Part shown: in pieces, positions 9,058-18,250 of the stretch
Layout of the letters: every line of letters begins with the position of its first letter
How positions within the stretch are numbered: position 1 is the stretch's first letter
DNA from: Gammaproteobacteria bacterium RIFCSPHIGHO2_12_FULL_37_14
GTDB taxonomy: Bacteria; Pseudomonadota; Gammaproteobacteria; DSM-16500
Assembly (NCBI GenBank): GCA_001801485.1
Contig: MGXV01000089.1
Coordinates: 1-42,806, forward strand
Reading direction: 5' to 3'
Length of the DNA stretch: 42,806 nt
The notes under the pieces: model-generated
What the model was told of the DNA's origin: nothing
The model's database searches: none
What the model saw: the letters and a program-made list of their open reading frames with translations, nothing else
Made by a program: the position numbers and the translations under genes

Positions 9058-11070
9058 ATGATGATGCTCAAGGAAGAGCAGATTCAGTTTGAGAAATATA
9101 TCGACAAAGTGATCAAAAAGATCAAAATCATCAAATCCGGACCAGTTAAAACATTAAATTGTTTGTTGCAGGATTATCTTCATGAAAATAGTTGTCGATT
9201 CTCATTTTCTGTTCCCATTCCAAACCATTCGATTTTCGATATTTCACTGGCAAAAATATTAGTTAAACGCTTAGATTCGCTCTGTGATCATGAAGATAAA
9301 AAAATTAATGCAGTGATTATCTATCTTAATGAATATTACGAAAAAATGAATCATAAGGGAACATTAAGGCTATTATTAAGTGCGTTTTTTTCTATATTTG
9401 AATGTTTTCGCGTGAGATTATCAACAAGATTGCTTGAATGGTTATTATACAAGGATGTTTGGAACGATTATATTAAGCTGCAGTTGAATTCGATCGTCTG
9501 GAATATTTCAGAAGGTCCGCATATTGATAAAACTAAAATAATTATCAAATTGGCTGCCTGCGAGGCAATCGGACGAATTGCATCTTGGATTCCAAAAGAA
9601 TTACGCAATGATGTTACTAGAAGTTTATTGGAATACGTAGAAAATCATAAATTAAAAAATCAAGTAATCAAATCTATTGTAAAATTAAAAAATTGGATCA
9701 TACCTGAAAAAAGATTACTCATCATGTGGCGTTTATTTAATAACATTATTATTAGCAATGAATTAAATAGCATGGAACAAGAAGTTTGTTTAGAGTCATG
9801 TGATGCAATTATTCAATTAAAAGAATGGAAGAGACCTGTTAACTATTTAGAAAAAATAAATATCTGTATGGTAAAGTTATCTGATTCAAATCCAGAAATT
9901 GCCATTGCCGCTTGTACGGTGATTGGCAAGTTGATAGACATCATTCCGCGTCATTTGCAGATGACTTTTGCAAAAAGTGTATTTAAAAATATTCATCATG
10001 AAAATGATGCTATCGCTTGTAGTAATATTAAAGCCTTAGCTAAGATACCTAATAATATATTAATTCATGTCAGGTCAGTGGTGTTTCAAAAATTTTTAGT
10101 TTTATTAGACTGCTCAAATAGTCATATTTGCCAAGCGACCTGCGAAACAATAGGAAGAATGTGGAAATTTATTTCACTGACGGATGCGACAAAATTATTG
10201 TTTTTGTTGAAGCACCTAATGGATTCCACTGCAAACGTCGCTATGAAGATTTCAATCATCCATGCTATGGCGCAGTTTTGTCCCTTAGCTCCGCCCTCCA
10301 TTCGCACTACAATAATAGATAAATTATTAGCTATCATCAGCAGTGAGAATGAGGAGAGTGCCATTAGAATTGCTGCTATTCATGCTCTTGCTCAATTAGG
10401 TGATGCAATTACTTTAGAGATTCGCGATTCAGTGGCCAATGGCATGTTAACTATTTTGCATGATGAAAAATCATCAGCAAAGACAAAAGATGCAACATAT
10501 GAATTATTGGGTCGATTGTGGCGAATCATACCAGATGAAATTCGCAACCAACTATCAGAAAATATTTATCAATCCATTAGCCAAGAACTTCTTAAAATTA
10601 GCTTACATACATCTCATGCTACGCCATTGACTTACTGGCCAAGCAAGGAAATTGCATTAGATACGGTAGTTGACAATAAAATAAACCATAATCATGATCG
10701 GATTTACAGTGTCCTAATACGTTTGCGTGGTTTGTTTTCGGCTACGCAGCGTCGTTTGATTGCCATAAAATTGCTAGATCAATTAAAAAAAGAAACTTTT
10801 TCTAATAATTTTTCTTGTGATTTTTACCAGGCATTTGAATCCTATGTTGATGAGATGAACTTGCATCAAAAAATTTGTGCATTATGTTGTTTGTTACCGT
10901 TTACTTCTCATGAGAGTAGTTGCCATCATCATGCAAAAGTATTATTTATATATATTTATGCTGCTTATAGGAAAGATTTATTGCGAAATATACTTAAATG
11001 TGTTCCAAGCGAACAAAACAACTATTTACCTGAGGAAATTGTTAAGCAGGTAATGGCTTATACACTGTAA
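9058..11070 (+). CDS. HEAT-repeat-like protein in the gua operon
   Basis: This 670-residue protein has no recognised catalytic motif. From about residue 165 to 490 it contains helical repeats with a period near 40: ACEAIGRI (166), VIKSIVKL (~203), SCDAIIQL (~246), ACTVIGKL (~284), CSNIKALAKI (~320), TCETIGRM (~361), IIHAMAQF (~400), AIHALAQL (~440) and TYELLGRLW (~480). This fits HEAT/armadillo-type solenoids used as protein scaffolds. No signal peptide or membrane segment is seen. The start abuts the guaA stop. Three ATGs in a row begin it, and spacing from GGAG (9051-9054) favours the second or third. It may simply share the gua transcript. A role as a host-directed protein is possible but unproven. 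Confidence 0.75.
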   Translation: MMMLKEEQIQFEKYIDKVIKKIKIIKSGPVKTLNCLLQDYLHENSCRFSFSVPIPNHSIFDISLAKILVKRLDSLCDHEDKKINAVIIYLNEYYEKMNHKGTLRLLLSAFFSIFECFRVRLSTRLLEWLLYKDVWNDYIKLQLNSIVWNISEGPHIDKTKIIIKLAACEAIGRIASWIPKELRNDVTRSLLEYVENHKLKNQVIKSIVKLKNWIIPEKRLLIMWRLFNNIIISNELNSMEQEVCLESCDAIIQLKEWKRPVNYLEKINICMVKLSDSNPEIAIAACTVIGKLIDIIPRHLQMTFAKSVFKNIHHENDAIACSNIKALAKIPNNILIHVRSVVFQKFLVLLDCSNSHICQATCETIGRMWKFISLTDATKLLFLLKHLMDSTANVAMKISIIHAMAQFCPLAPPSIRTTIIDKLLAIISSENEESAIRIAAIHALAQLGDAITLEIRDSVANGMLTILHDEKSSAKTKDATYELLGRLWRIIPDEIRNQLSENIYQSISQELLKISLHTSHATPLTYWPSKEIALDTVVDNKINHNHDRIYSVLIRLRGLFSATQRRLIAIKLLDQLKKETFSNNFSCDFYQAFESYVDEMNLHQKICALCCLLPFTSHESSCHHHAKVLFIYIYAAYRKDLLRNILKCVPSEQNNYLPEEIVKQVMAYTL

Positions 11071-11106
11071 CGAGAGATGTGAGTACTATCATGAGTAGAT
11101 GCTAAT

Positions 11107-11565
11107 ATGTTTTCAGAACAAGATAAAATTTTTATGCAACGCGCGATAGAGCTGGCACAGCAAGCTGCTGCTCATCATGAGGTGCCGATTGGTGCGTTAT
11201 TGGTTTTAGATAATGAAATAATTGCGGAGGGGTATAATTGTCCCATTTCTCAGCACGATCCTTGTGCTCATGCGGAAATTATTGCATTACGCCATGCTTC
11301 GCGAAAACTGGCAAATTACCGCTTAATCAATACGGCTTTATATGTCACCTTGGAGCCATGCATGATGTGTGCTGGAGCAATGGTTCATGCTCGTATCAAA
11401 CGGCTTGTTTATGGCGCAGCAGATCCCAAAGCTGGGGCGATTGTAAGCAAAGCGCATTGCCTAGATCAGCCATTTTTAAATCACCATGTTGAATATAGTG
11501 GTGGATTGCTAGCGGAGCAATGTGGAAGTTTGTTAAGTCTTTTTTTTCAAGCTAAACGTGGTTAG
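11107..11565 (+). CDS. tadA: tRNA-specific adenosine deaminase
   Basis: TadA converts A34 to inosine in the anticodon of tRNA-Arg(ACG). The 152-residue protein has the zinc and proton-shuttle motif HAEIIAL (His55, Glu57) and PCMMCAGAM (Cys85, Cys88), with the typical GYNCPISQHDP loop before them. Its substrate, tRNA-Arg(ACG), is encoded in the same window at 41849-41922. Confidence 0.96.
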   Translation: MFSEQDKIFMQRAIELAQQAAAHHEVPIGALLVLDNEIIAEGYNCPISQHDPCAHAEIIALRHASRKLANYRLINTALYVTLEPCMMCAGAMVHARIKRLVYGAADPKAGAIVSKAHCLDQPFLNHHVEYSGGLLAEQCGSLLSLFFQAKRG

Positions 11566-11613
11566 TCATGAATGTTTTTGCTAGTTAAAAACTCGCGAAC
11601 AATGACAACACTT

Positions 11614-13077
11614 TTATTCTTTCTTTTTTTTGATTCTCTGCAAAATACATTGAATAATAGTTTTATAAAGATGGTCTCGCAATATGCCATCTTCGATATT
11701 GAAATCAATGCTTGGATTATCGTTAATTTCAATGACCATGACTTGATTGCCCGATTGTTTAAGATCTACCCCGTATAAGCCATCGCCGATTAAGCTGGCT
11801 GCTCGTTGCGCCATTTTAAGCACTTTGATCGGTACTTCTTCTAGAGGAATCGCTTCATGTTCACCATCTCTAATATGATTGCCTTGCCAATGATGGATTT
11901 GCCAATGGTCTTTAGCCATATAATATTTGCATGCATAAAGAGGTTTTTTATCTAAGATACCAATACGCCAATCAAAATCAGTCGGTACAAATTCTTGAGC
12001 GATGATTAAATCAGATTGCATCAGCAGTCGATGCAATTCATCATCATTTTCTGTAGCATTATTGACTTTTATTACTCCATTGGAAAATGAACCATCGGGT
12101 TGTTTAATAATATAAGGAAAGCTTAGTTGTTGCATCAGTAAATTTTTATTTTTTTTATGAACAATAATGGTTTTGGGTGTAGGAATATTTGCATTTTTTA
12201 ATACTTCAGCCATATATACTTTATTCGTACATTTAACAATGGAAATAGGATCATCAATGACCACTAAATTTTCAGCATAGGCACGACGGGCAAATCGATA
12301 AGTATGATGATTCACTGATGTTGTTTCACGGATAAATAAAGCATCGAATTCGGGAATACGACTAAAATCATTTTTACAAATAATCTTAGCACGCATTCCT
12401 TCTTCTTCTGCAGCTTGTAAAAATTTGTTTATAGCTTTTTTATTGGAAGGAGGGGCTTTTTCTTCTGGATTTGTAAGAATGGCAAGATCATAAATCAATT
12501 TTGAATGGGTAGATGAGGATCGAATGCGTTTTCTTGCAAAATATTCTTTCGCAAACTCAAGTAAATATGGTTTGTGTAAATCTGGAATTTGGTTAACGGG
12601 CAGCGGAAAAATATTTTGTACTAGCCATTTATTTTGTTCATTATCTCGAACAAAACAAACTTTAAGTAATGGGGCAGGAAAAAGATTTGACAATTGTTTG
12701 CTCAAAATCTCATGCTGTTTGGCTATATTTTTACCAAAATAAATATACAAATCGAATTGAGTTGACCGTAAACGAGCAAAGCTTCGCTGAATTTGCTCAT
12801 CTAGTTCATCTGAAATAATACGAATAATCGATTGCGATTTTAGATCCTGGATGGTGGTGATATTGGGAAAGCTGCGATGACCTCGTGCTTCAGCTAATAA
12901 AGAGACGTAGTAACCTAAACCTTGGTATCGATAAGATTGACAAAGGTTATACACCCTGACATTCCGTATTTCAGAATATTTGCTGTGTGTGAGGTAATCC
13001 TTTGCTGAAACCACCTCAACGTCTGGAAAATGGAGACTCCAGTGCGTTGGTTTGTTTACAATCACTAAACTATGCAT
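11614..13077 (-). CDS. RimK-like ATP-grasp ligase
   Basis: The protein has 487 residues from the chosen start MHSLVIVNKP; the open frame reaches 13104. The N-terminal ~200 residues resemble the RimK-like ATP-grasp N-terminal (RLAN) domain: YRYQGLGYYVSLLAEARGH. The ATP-grasp domain follows at about 230-480 with DALFIRETTSVNHHTY, PYIIKQPDGSFSNGV, IAQEFVPTDFDWRIG and the metal-binding C-terminal EINDNPSID. Such proteins ligate amino acids or glutamate to protein or peptide acceptors; the substrate here is unknown. It is convergent with tadA and divergent from the 429-aa orphan. Confidence 0.85.
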   Translation of the reverse strand: MHSLVIVNKPTHWSLHFPDVEVVSAKDYLTHSKYSEIRNVRVYNLCQSYRYQGLGYYVSLLAEARGHRSFPNITTIQDLKSQSIIRIISDELDEQIQRSFARLRSTQFDLYIYFGKNIAKQHEILSKQLSNLFPAPLLKVCFVRDNEQNKWLVQNIFPLPVNQIPDLHKPYLLEFAKEYFARKRIRSSSTHSKLIYDLAILTNPEEKAPPSNKKAINKFLQAAEEEGMRAKIICKNDFSRIPEFDALFIRETTSVNHHTYRFARRAYAENLVVIDDPISIVKCTNKVYMAEVLKNANIPTPKTIIVHKKNKNLLMQQLSFPYIIKQPDGSFSNGVIKVNNATENDDELHRLLMQSDLIIAQEFVPTDFDWRIGILDKKPLYACKYYMAKDHWQIHHWQGNHIRDGEHEAIPLEEVPIKVLKMAQRAASLIGDGLYGVDLKQSGNQVMVIEINDNPSIDFNIEDGILRDHLYKTIIQCILQRIKKKKE

Positions 13078-13189
13078 GTTCAGTTTATCTGAAATAATTG
13101 GCACACACTATGCATTAAGCTTATCATCTCGTCAAGGGCATTTCTTAGGGTTTAGGTGCAGAAGGATAATTTACCTTTTTTTGTCATAG

Positions 13190-13216
13190 GTAACCCCAGG
13201 TGTCCTAGGAGGTTAC
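13190..13216. repeat. Imperfect hairpin between divergent genes
   Basis: GTAACC-CC-AGG (13190-13200) pairs with CCT-A-GG-A-GGTTAC (13204-13216) across a TGT loop. This gives 11 base pairs with two single-A bulges on the 3' side. It lies in the roughly 270-bp space between the divergent ATP-grasp gene and the 429-aa orphan, so it is more likely an operator or leader structure than a terminator. Nothing else is recognised in this interval. Confidence 0.45.
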
Positions 13217-13346
13217 ATTTTATCTTGGATAGCAACTAACATTAGCTGGAAATTTTTGGTAAAATCACATTTATTTAAAATTAACGTAACTCGGTTGTCG
13301 TTGTCATGTATTTTGTTACAAAATAATTTAACAGGATCTTACATAC

Positions 13347-14636
13347 ATGCGGATTTTAAATCTTCGAATTTATTTAGAAACGCAAACCATTAAAGTTACA
13401 TTAGATACCTTGCGTTTGGTCGAATACTTAAAAAATGTCGTTGAACCTCCAGTTATTTCTATTCACGACAGAATGGCCGATAAATATTTTTACAACCACG
13501 GTTCCTTAAGGAGCAAGAGGCTAGGTGATGTTGACTTTGTTGCCGAATATAAACAAATGCCAACAAGAGTGTTGGTAACTGGAGAGAGATATAGGTTACC
13601 TACCAATCGACAACAAGCCTTTGATTTTTTAAGTTGTCTAGATGATCACATGAAATATATGCAGTTTGATCTCATTACCTTTAATCAACTTACTTTCGTT
13701 GATCTTTCCATAGAAGAATTTTTGGTGAGCGGTAAAGAAATAAGTAGCCCACTTAAGAAAGTGATGGAACATATTTTAGCTATTAACTCTGCGCCAGATT
13801 ATCAGGATGTGCAGCATGATTTAAAAAAGATTTGTGATTGGTATGCCGTTAATCATGATATTGATATGGGTAGATGTATATCAGCATCAGAACGATATGG
13901 CATTCTTCTGGAATCGTTAGGCCATGAAAATTTGCTATCTGATCAATCAACGTTGGTACAAAAAACAGTTGCTATTTTTAGCATGATTAAAAAGTGTTTG
14001 AGTATGAAAAATGAAATATCTTGTGAAGTAATCATAGATACTCTCCACAAAAGAGCAAAAAAAGAACTTTTTCGAAATGCTATTGGCAAAGATTCGCTCG
14101 ATCCTGTTTGGCGAGATAGTAATGGTAAAATGAAACCATATACCTGGAATTTTACGGAATGGTATGTGATAAGAGATGGTGAGTTTAGCATGCGGCCAGA
14201 TGGAAGAATGTGTATTCGACTGAATGATAATCCAGGTTATAAGGATAATTATGCTCGCCATCCGGATCAAACTATTTTTGAACGTGAATTCAAACATTTA
14301 GGAAATGTAATCGGTTTTGAATTTGCCAATGATAGTGACTTCAAAAAGGAAGTTATATTCACAGCAGGCTGCACAAAAAAATTAATGGCAAAGTGGCTAC
14401 ATCTGAATGTCGATTATTTTAAAAATTTATTGAAAATTAGTCATCATGCCGGGTTCTTTGCACAATTGTATCGCAATACTTCACCACTAAATGACGCTGG
14501 CATCAATTATATGAGTTGGCTACCACCTGAAGTGGTGAAGTATATTACTCGTGAGGCGGATAAAGAAATATATCAACAATTAGATGCGAATGATGCTCGT
14601 GAGGTTACTGAATTAACTTGGGCTCGCTATCAATAA
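13347..14636 (+). CDS. Orphan 429-aa protein
   Basis: I do not recognise the family. The protein is soluble-looking, without signal peptide or membrane helices, and has no obvious catalytic motif. Near the C-terminus, at about residues 390-400, is SWLPPEVVKYI, which resembles the opening of an F-box (LPPEV-x-x-x-I). The remaining F-box pattern is not convincing over the last 35 residues. AGGA lies 10 nt before the ATG. It sits between the ATP-grasp gene and another orphan, a stretch that breaks up core gene order. A secreted effector is one possibility. Confidence 0.65.
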   Translation: MRILNLRIYLETQTIKVTLDTLRLVEYLKNVVEPPVISIHDRMADKYFYNHGSLRSKRLGDVDFVAEYKQMPTRVLVTGERYRLPTNRQQAFDFLSCLDDHMKYMQFDLITFNQLTFVDLSIEEFLVSGKEISSPLKKVMEHILAINSAPDYQDVQHDLKKICDWYAVNHDIDMGRCISASERYGILLESLGHENLLSDQSTLVQKTVAIFSMIKKCLSMKNEISCEVIIDTLHKRAKKELFRNAIGKDSLDPVWRDSNGKMKPYTWNFTEWYVIRDGEFSMRPDGRMCIRLNDNPGYKDNYARHPDQTIFEREFKHLGNVIGFEFANDSDFKKEVIFTAGCTKKLMAKWLHLNVDYFKNLLKISHHAGFFAQLYRNTSPLNDAGINYMSWLPPEVVKYITREADKEIYQQLDANDAREVTELTWARYQ

Positions 14637-14673
14637 TAAAACAGCGAAGCGCGGCATATTTTGTTGAGGGTGT

Positions 14674-15852
14674 TCATTTTGGCGCGTGTAATGAGCTAAT
14701 TTTTTCTGAGATTGAAATAGCATCTTGTAATTGATGTAAATGATCAGCTGTTCTATGGCGAAATATGCCTCGCAAAACAACAGAATGAGGTGCTAGCAGT
14801 TTATTAATTTCATCGTTCGCAGATTGATCATCATTAATACATTCCAACGCGCCTTTCAAGGCTAACATTTTCGCTATTTTTTGATGTTTAGAGTAACTTC
14901 TGAATAAAGCGAAAGAACTGTTTTTTCCAATATTATGGATACCATCTTCTAGACGAGTGATTTCCATACGCAATACTTGCTCCACTTTGTCTTGTATCGA
15001 TAGTTGGTTCGATTGAATGGTCTCGTTGAGAATTTCTTCTCGAATCGCTCGAGCATAGTTGCTGACTGTTTTACCGAGTATCCAGATATTTGGATTACGT
15101 ATTTTAAAAATACCGAGATGAATATAAATTTTCGTAGCCAATTTTTGTAGTTTCTGGGACTTATTATCGTTTGCTGCTTGTAATGAAGAAATAACATAAT
15201 CGGCACAATTGTTTTTTCTCCTGCTAAAAAGCTCTGGATTTACTTTTTCGGCAACATGTTGATAGAATTTAATTTCGTCTAAGCCATAAAAAAAATTATC
15301 TTGCAGGGTGGGAAGAGTAATTTTATCGTTAGGGTCAATTACCTCAACCTGAGAAAAATAAGGTAGCTTTTTTACTTCTAAATAATATTTTTTTTCTGTT
15401 TGCTGAGGAGTTCGAAGTAAGGTCCGTCGCGTGAGTTGATAATTGACAATCATATTGACTACAATTGAAATTTCACCTGATGTTAGATAGGTGTGTGGTG
15501 GTTGTAATTTTTCCTTTGCAAGGGCTTTATCAATCAGAAAAACATAAGAATCTTGGTCTTTCTTTATCACGGTAAAAGGTAGTTGGACTTGCTTGCTGCC
15601 GATATTAATCGATAGCGTTCCTGTTTTGTCATCTGGATTGATCACAACAATATTATCCGCATTAATGAATTGCTGAGGAATTTTTGTTTGAGGCCTAAAT
15701 TTTTTTTCTAGTGCTCGATATTTTTTGATATTTTCTTCTTCAGCTAAAAGATTTCCCCAAGAACCAGCACTTAAATAAATTTGAGTTCCTGCCGCAGTAG
15801 ATTCTGCAGAAACATGTGTCCAAAAATTAAATGCTCTTACGATAATTGACAC
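14674..15852 (-). CDS. Orphan protein, possible permuted papain-fold enzyme
   Basis: This 392-residue protein starts at GTG; an in-frame TGA 5 codons upstream rules out a longer form. Near the N-terminus is NFWTHVSAEST (His13), followed by IYLSAGSW. A second motif, RRKNNCADYVISSL, places Cys216 about 200 residues later. The order His-then-Cys, with a small hydrophobic strand around the His and NC-A-D-x-V at a helix start, matches circularly permuted NlpC/P60 or papain-like enzymes (LRAT, YiiX, PPPDE types). The C-terminal 150 residues are helical and polar. A PmrA-like box and TATAAT precede it. The fold is inferred from two motifs only. It could be a protease, deamidase or acyltransferase, or none of these. 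Confidence 0.65.
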   Translation of the reverse strand: MSIIVRAFNFWTHVSAESTAAGTQIYLSAGSWGNLLAEEENIKKYRALEKKFRPQTKIPQQFINADNIVVINPDDKTGTLSINIGSKQVQLPFTVIKKDQDSYVFLIDKALAKEKLQPPHTYLTSGEISIVVNMIVNYQLTRRTLLRTPQQTEKKYYLEVKKLPYFSQVEVIDPNDKITLPTLQDNFFYGLDEIKFYQHVAEKVNPELFSRRKNNCADYVISSLQAANDNKSQKLQKLATKIYIHLGIFKIRNPNIWILGKTVSNYARAIREEILNETIQSNQLSIQDKVEQVLRMEITRLEDGIHNIGKNSSFALFRSYSKHQKIAKMLALKGALECINDDQSANDEINKLLAPHSVVLRGIFRHRTADHLHQLQDAISISEKISSLHAPK

Positions 15853-15894
15853 GGTAGACCATTTTCATCTGTTATATAAATAGGTTATTATTAA

Positions 15895-15927
15895 ATTATA
15901 CTTTATAATCATTAAGATAAAGTTAAC
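15895..15927 (-). promoter_or_regulatory. PmrA-like box plus -10 for the 392-aa gene
   Basis: On the minus strand, GTTAACTTTATCTTAATGAT (15927-15908) contains two TTAA-type half-sites 11 bp apart. It resembles the Legionella/Coxiella PmrA consensus cTTAATatT-N2-cTTAATatT. A perfect TATAAT (15900-15895) begins exactly 7 nt downstream, 42 nt before the GTG start. Confidence 0.6.
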
Positions 15928-15979
15928 GAGACGATGGGAAAATTAAGATGTAACAGATTGATTATTAAATACTATTTAT

Positions 15980-16810
15980 ATGCATAACATTAAAGCATTA
16001 CGATCTTATCTCCGCTGCGTGTCATTTTGCACGGCAGATAATTACGATATTTTGGGTCTAGCTAGCTTTTTCAAACGAAAAGGCTATTTTACTCGCATGA
16101 CGCGCGATGTATTACATGTTACTAATTTAAAAAGAGTGGGCGATATTTTTTTCTTCAATCATGGTAGTTTTGTCACCTGGGGGTTTAAAAAACATTTTGA
16201 AGATAAATTGCTTGAACAAGTGAAAGAATTTTCAATTCATCCATTATCACATATTGAATCGGATCATTTTTTTTATCGATATGGTGAAAGCACGTCGCTT
16301 GATACTCATGAACGATTAAGATTGGATATGATCACGCTTGATTCTGAAGATTCTAAAATTAAATTAGCTCTCTCGTATGGTTTAGCCCAATCAATTAAAC
16401 TCGAAGCATTTGAAGAAGCAATTAAAGATGCAATAAAGAAAAATAGTCATTTACCAGAAGAGATTGCTACGCGCGGTGTGATATCTTTATCTAGACGCGC
16501 TATATTTAAGCGGATTGGTGAAATATTTCTTGCAAGAAGCTCCATTAATATCAATATTGAATATCTTGATGCCCCCGAATTTTTTTGGCGTAATCCTGGT
16601 TTAGAACCTTACTATATCATGACGAAAAAATTTCTTGATATTCCTAGCCGTGTGATGGCGTTAAATCAAAAACTCGATGTCTTGCAAGAATTATTGCATA
16701 TTTTAAATAGTCAGGTACAACATCGACATTCAAGTTTATTGGAAAGCATTATTATTATTTTAATTGCTGTTGAAATTATTATTAGTTTATTTCAATTCCA
16801 TGTGGTTTAA
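15980..16810 (+). CDS. RMD1/YagE family (DUF155) membrane-anchored protein
   Basis: The 276-residue protein carries the DUF155 signatures in order: VGDIFFFNHGSFVTWGF (about 53-69), EYLDAPEFFWRNPGLEPYY (about 195-213), LDIPSRVMALNQKLDVLQELL (about 220-240), then RHSSLLESIIIILIAVEIII as a C-terminal membrane anchor. Eukaryotic relatives (Rmd1, Sif2/Sif3, RMND1) act at mitochondria or in sporulation and meiosis. Bacterial members are of unknown role. Its last 29 nt overlap the convergent acetyltransferase gene. Confidence 0.9.
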   Translation: MHNIKALRSYLRCVSFCTADNYDILGLASFFKRKGYFTRMTRDVLHVTNLKRVGDIFFFNHGSFVTWGFKKHFEDKLLEQVKEFSIHPLSHIESDHFFYRYGESTSLDTHERLRLDMITLDSEDSKIKLALSYGLAQSIKLEAFEEAIKDAIKKNSHLPEEIATRGVISLSRRAIFKRIGEIFLARSSININIEYLDAPEFFWRNPGLEPYYIMTKKFLDIPSRVMALNQKLDVLQELLHILNSQVQHRHSSLLESIIIILIAVEIIISLFQFHVV

Positions 16811-17258
16811 GTACTTTGCGCATCCTTAACGCATCTTGTCCATCTTCATAATATTTTTTATATTCATCAAATTTTAAGTAGCCATTACGTTGATAAAATC
16901 GAATGGCACGATGGTTATCTCTTCTCACTTCTAAACGTACTTCGGTACAATACTGTTTAGTAATAAAGCGCTCAATGTGCTGATAAATTAATCGCGCTAT
17001 ACCAGAACGTTGACAATTTGGATCAACAGCAATGGAATATAATCGTGCGATAGTTGAATTTTTACGAAATAATATGATCGCGTAAGCAATAATAGATGAT
17101 TTTTTTTTGACGATAAAAATATCGGTGCTTTTAGCTTGATTAATCAAATAACGAAGTTGTGGACGTGATAATTGATCTGACTTAAAGCAAGCCTTTTCAA
17201 GTTTAAGCAAAGCATCGATATCCTTATCTTGTGGATAGTCGATTTTAACTTTGCTCAT
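16782..17258 (-). CDS. GNAT-family acetyltransferase, RimI-like
   Basis: This is a 158-residue GNAT protein. The acetyl-CoA pyrophosphate loop is VDPNCQRSGIARLI (78-91, Q-x-x-G-x-A type), followed by EVRRDNHRAIRFYQRNGYLK, a pattern shared with RimI, the N-alpha-acetyltransferase of ribosomal protein S18. Its start overlaps the 3' end of the ogt-like gene by 14 nt, and that gene follows rplS, so it is the last gene of the ribosomal operon. Substrate inferred, not shown. Confidence 0.85.
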   Translation of the reverse strand: MSKVKIDYPQDKDIDALLKLEKACFKSDQLSRPQLRYLINQAKSTDIFIVKKKSSIIAYAIILFRKNSTIARLYSIAVDPNCQRSGIARLIYQHIERFITKQYCTEVRLEVRRDNHRAIRFYQRNGYLKFDEYKKYYEDGQDALRMRKVLKPHGIEIN

Positions 17259-17739
17259 GTTTTAATAGTTGTTCCTTAATTTTTGCAAATGGCCCACTGA
17301 TATTGCCCACATAGCCGCCCAAATGATGAGTAGCAATGATACGATGGCAGGGAATAATAAGAGGTAGGCGATTGGTGCGACAGGCTTGGCCAATCGCCCG
17401 GGGACTAGTTTGTAATTTTTTGGCTAGAGTACCGTAAGTGAGCGTGTTACCACTTGGAATTTTTTGTAAGGCTTGCCAAACACGTTGTTGAAAAGGCGTG
17501 CCTTCTATATGCAAGCTTATTGTAAAGATATGCTTTGCATGTTCAAAGTAGTGTTGCAGCTCATTTGTGATTTGTTGAATCAATGACGATGAATTGTTTG
17601 AATCATCATCTGGATGCTGAATGACATGAGAATGGCTAGGCTCGAGAAACGTTAGCCTAGCTAATTGCTTAGCGCGCAATATTATCCCAATAGGCCCCAT
17701 GGGAGAAAAAAAAATAGCAGAATAGGCAGATGCTTGCAT
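17245..17739 (-). CDS. ogt: Methylated-DNA--protein-cysteine S-methyltransferase
   Basis: This 164-residue suicide enzyme removes O6-methylguanine damage from DNA. The active-site motif is LIIPCHRIIA with acceptor Cys131, preceded by the DNA-binding helix around SPRAIGQACRTNR (112-124) and the N-terminal domain. The gene begins 21 nt after rplS on the same strand and overlaps the rimI-like gene, suggesting read-through from the rpsP operon. The symbol ogt is chosen over ada because no AraC or zinc domain is present. Confidence 0.92.
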   Translation of the reverse strand: MQASAYSAIFFSPMGPIGIILRAKQLARLTFLEPSHSHVIQHPDDDSNNSSSLIQQITNELQHYFEHAKHIFTISLHIEGTPFQQRVWQALQKIPSGNTLTYGTLAKKLQTSPRAIGQACRTNRLPLIIPCHRIIATHHLGGYVGNISGPFAKIKEQLLKHEQS

Positions 17740-17760
17740 ACTTACTTACTTTTCATCAGT

Positions 17761-18198
17761 TTATTCTGTGACAGAGCCCTGAGTATCATCCGTTGCTTGT
17801 GTAGTGGAATCATTAACAACGTTAGCGCTCAGTTTGTTATTGCCAGTTAATTTTTCACGGATACGTGCTGCACGGCCAACTAGGTTGCGCATGTAATAAA
17901 GCTTAGCTCGTCGTACTTCACCACGACGTTTAATTTCGACAGACTCAATCACAGGGCTATAACTTTGAAATACACGTTCTACACCCACGCCATGAGATAC
18001 TTTACGTACAGTAAAAGAAGAATGATAACCACGATTGCGTTTTGCAATGACAACGCCTTCAAAAGATTGTAGCCTAACGCGTTCACCTTCTTTTACTTTT
18101 ACTTGTACAATGACTGTGTCACCCGGACTAAATGCAGGTAAACCTTTATGCGATTGCATGAATTCAGTTTCTAATGTTTGAATAATATTGTTGCTCAT
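17761..18198 (-). CDS. rplS: 50S ribosomal protein L19 with C-terminal extension
   Basis: Residues 1-115 match L19 along its length: [58 protein letters not shown] and [10 protein letters not shown]. The protein is 145 residues against 115 in E. coli. The extra tail of about 28 residues is polar and acidic ([20 protein letters not shown]). It is the fourth gene of the conserved rpsP-rimM-trmD-rplS operon. Confidence 0.98.
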   Translation of the reverse strand: MSNNIIQTLETEFMQSHKGLPAFSPGDTVIVQVKVKEGERVRLQSFEGVVIAKRNRGYHSSFTVRKVSHGVGVERVFQSYSPVIESVEIKRRGEVRRAKLYYMRNLVGRAARIREKLTGNNKLSANVVNDSTTQATDDTQGSVTE

Positions 18199-18250
18199 GT
18201 TTATATTCCATCTACGATCATCATGTTAGAAAGCGAGATTCTATACGAAT

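Noticed and set aside
13947..14297. 116-codon minus-strand open frame inside the 429-aa orphan.
   Set aside because: Shadow of the plus-strand gene; low-complexity and without start signals.
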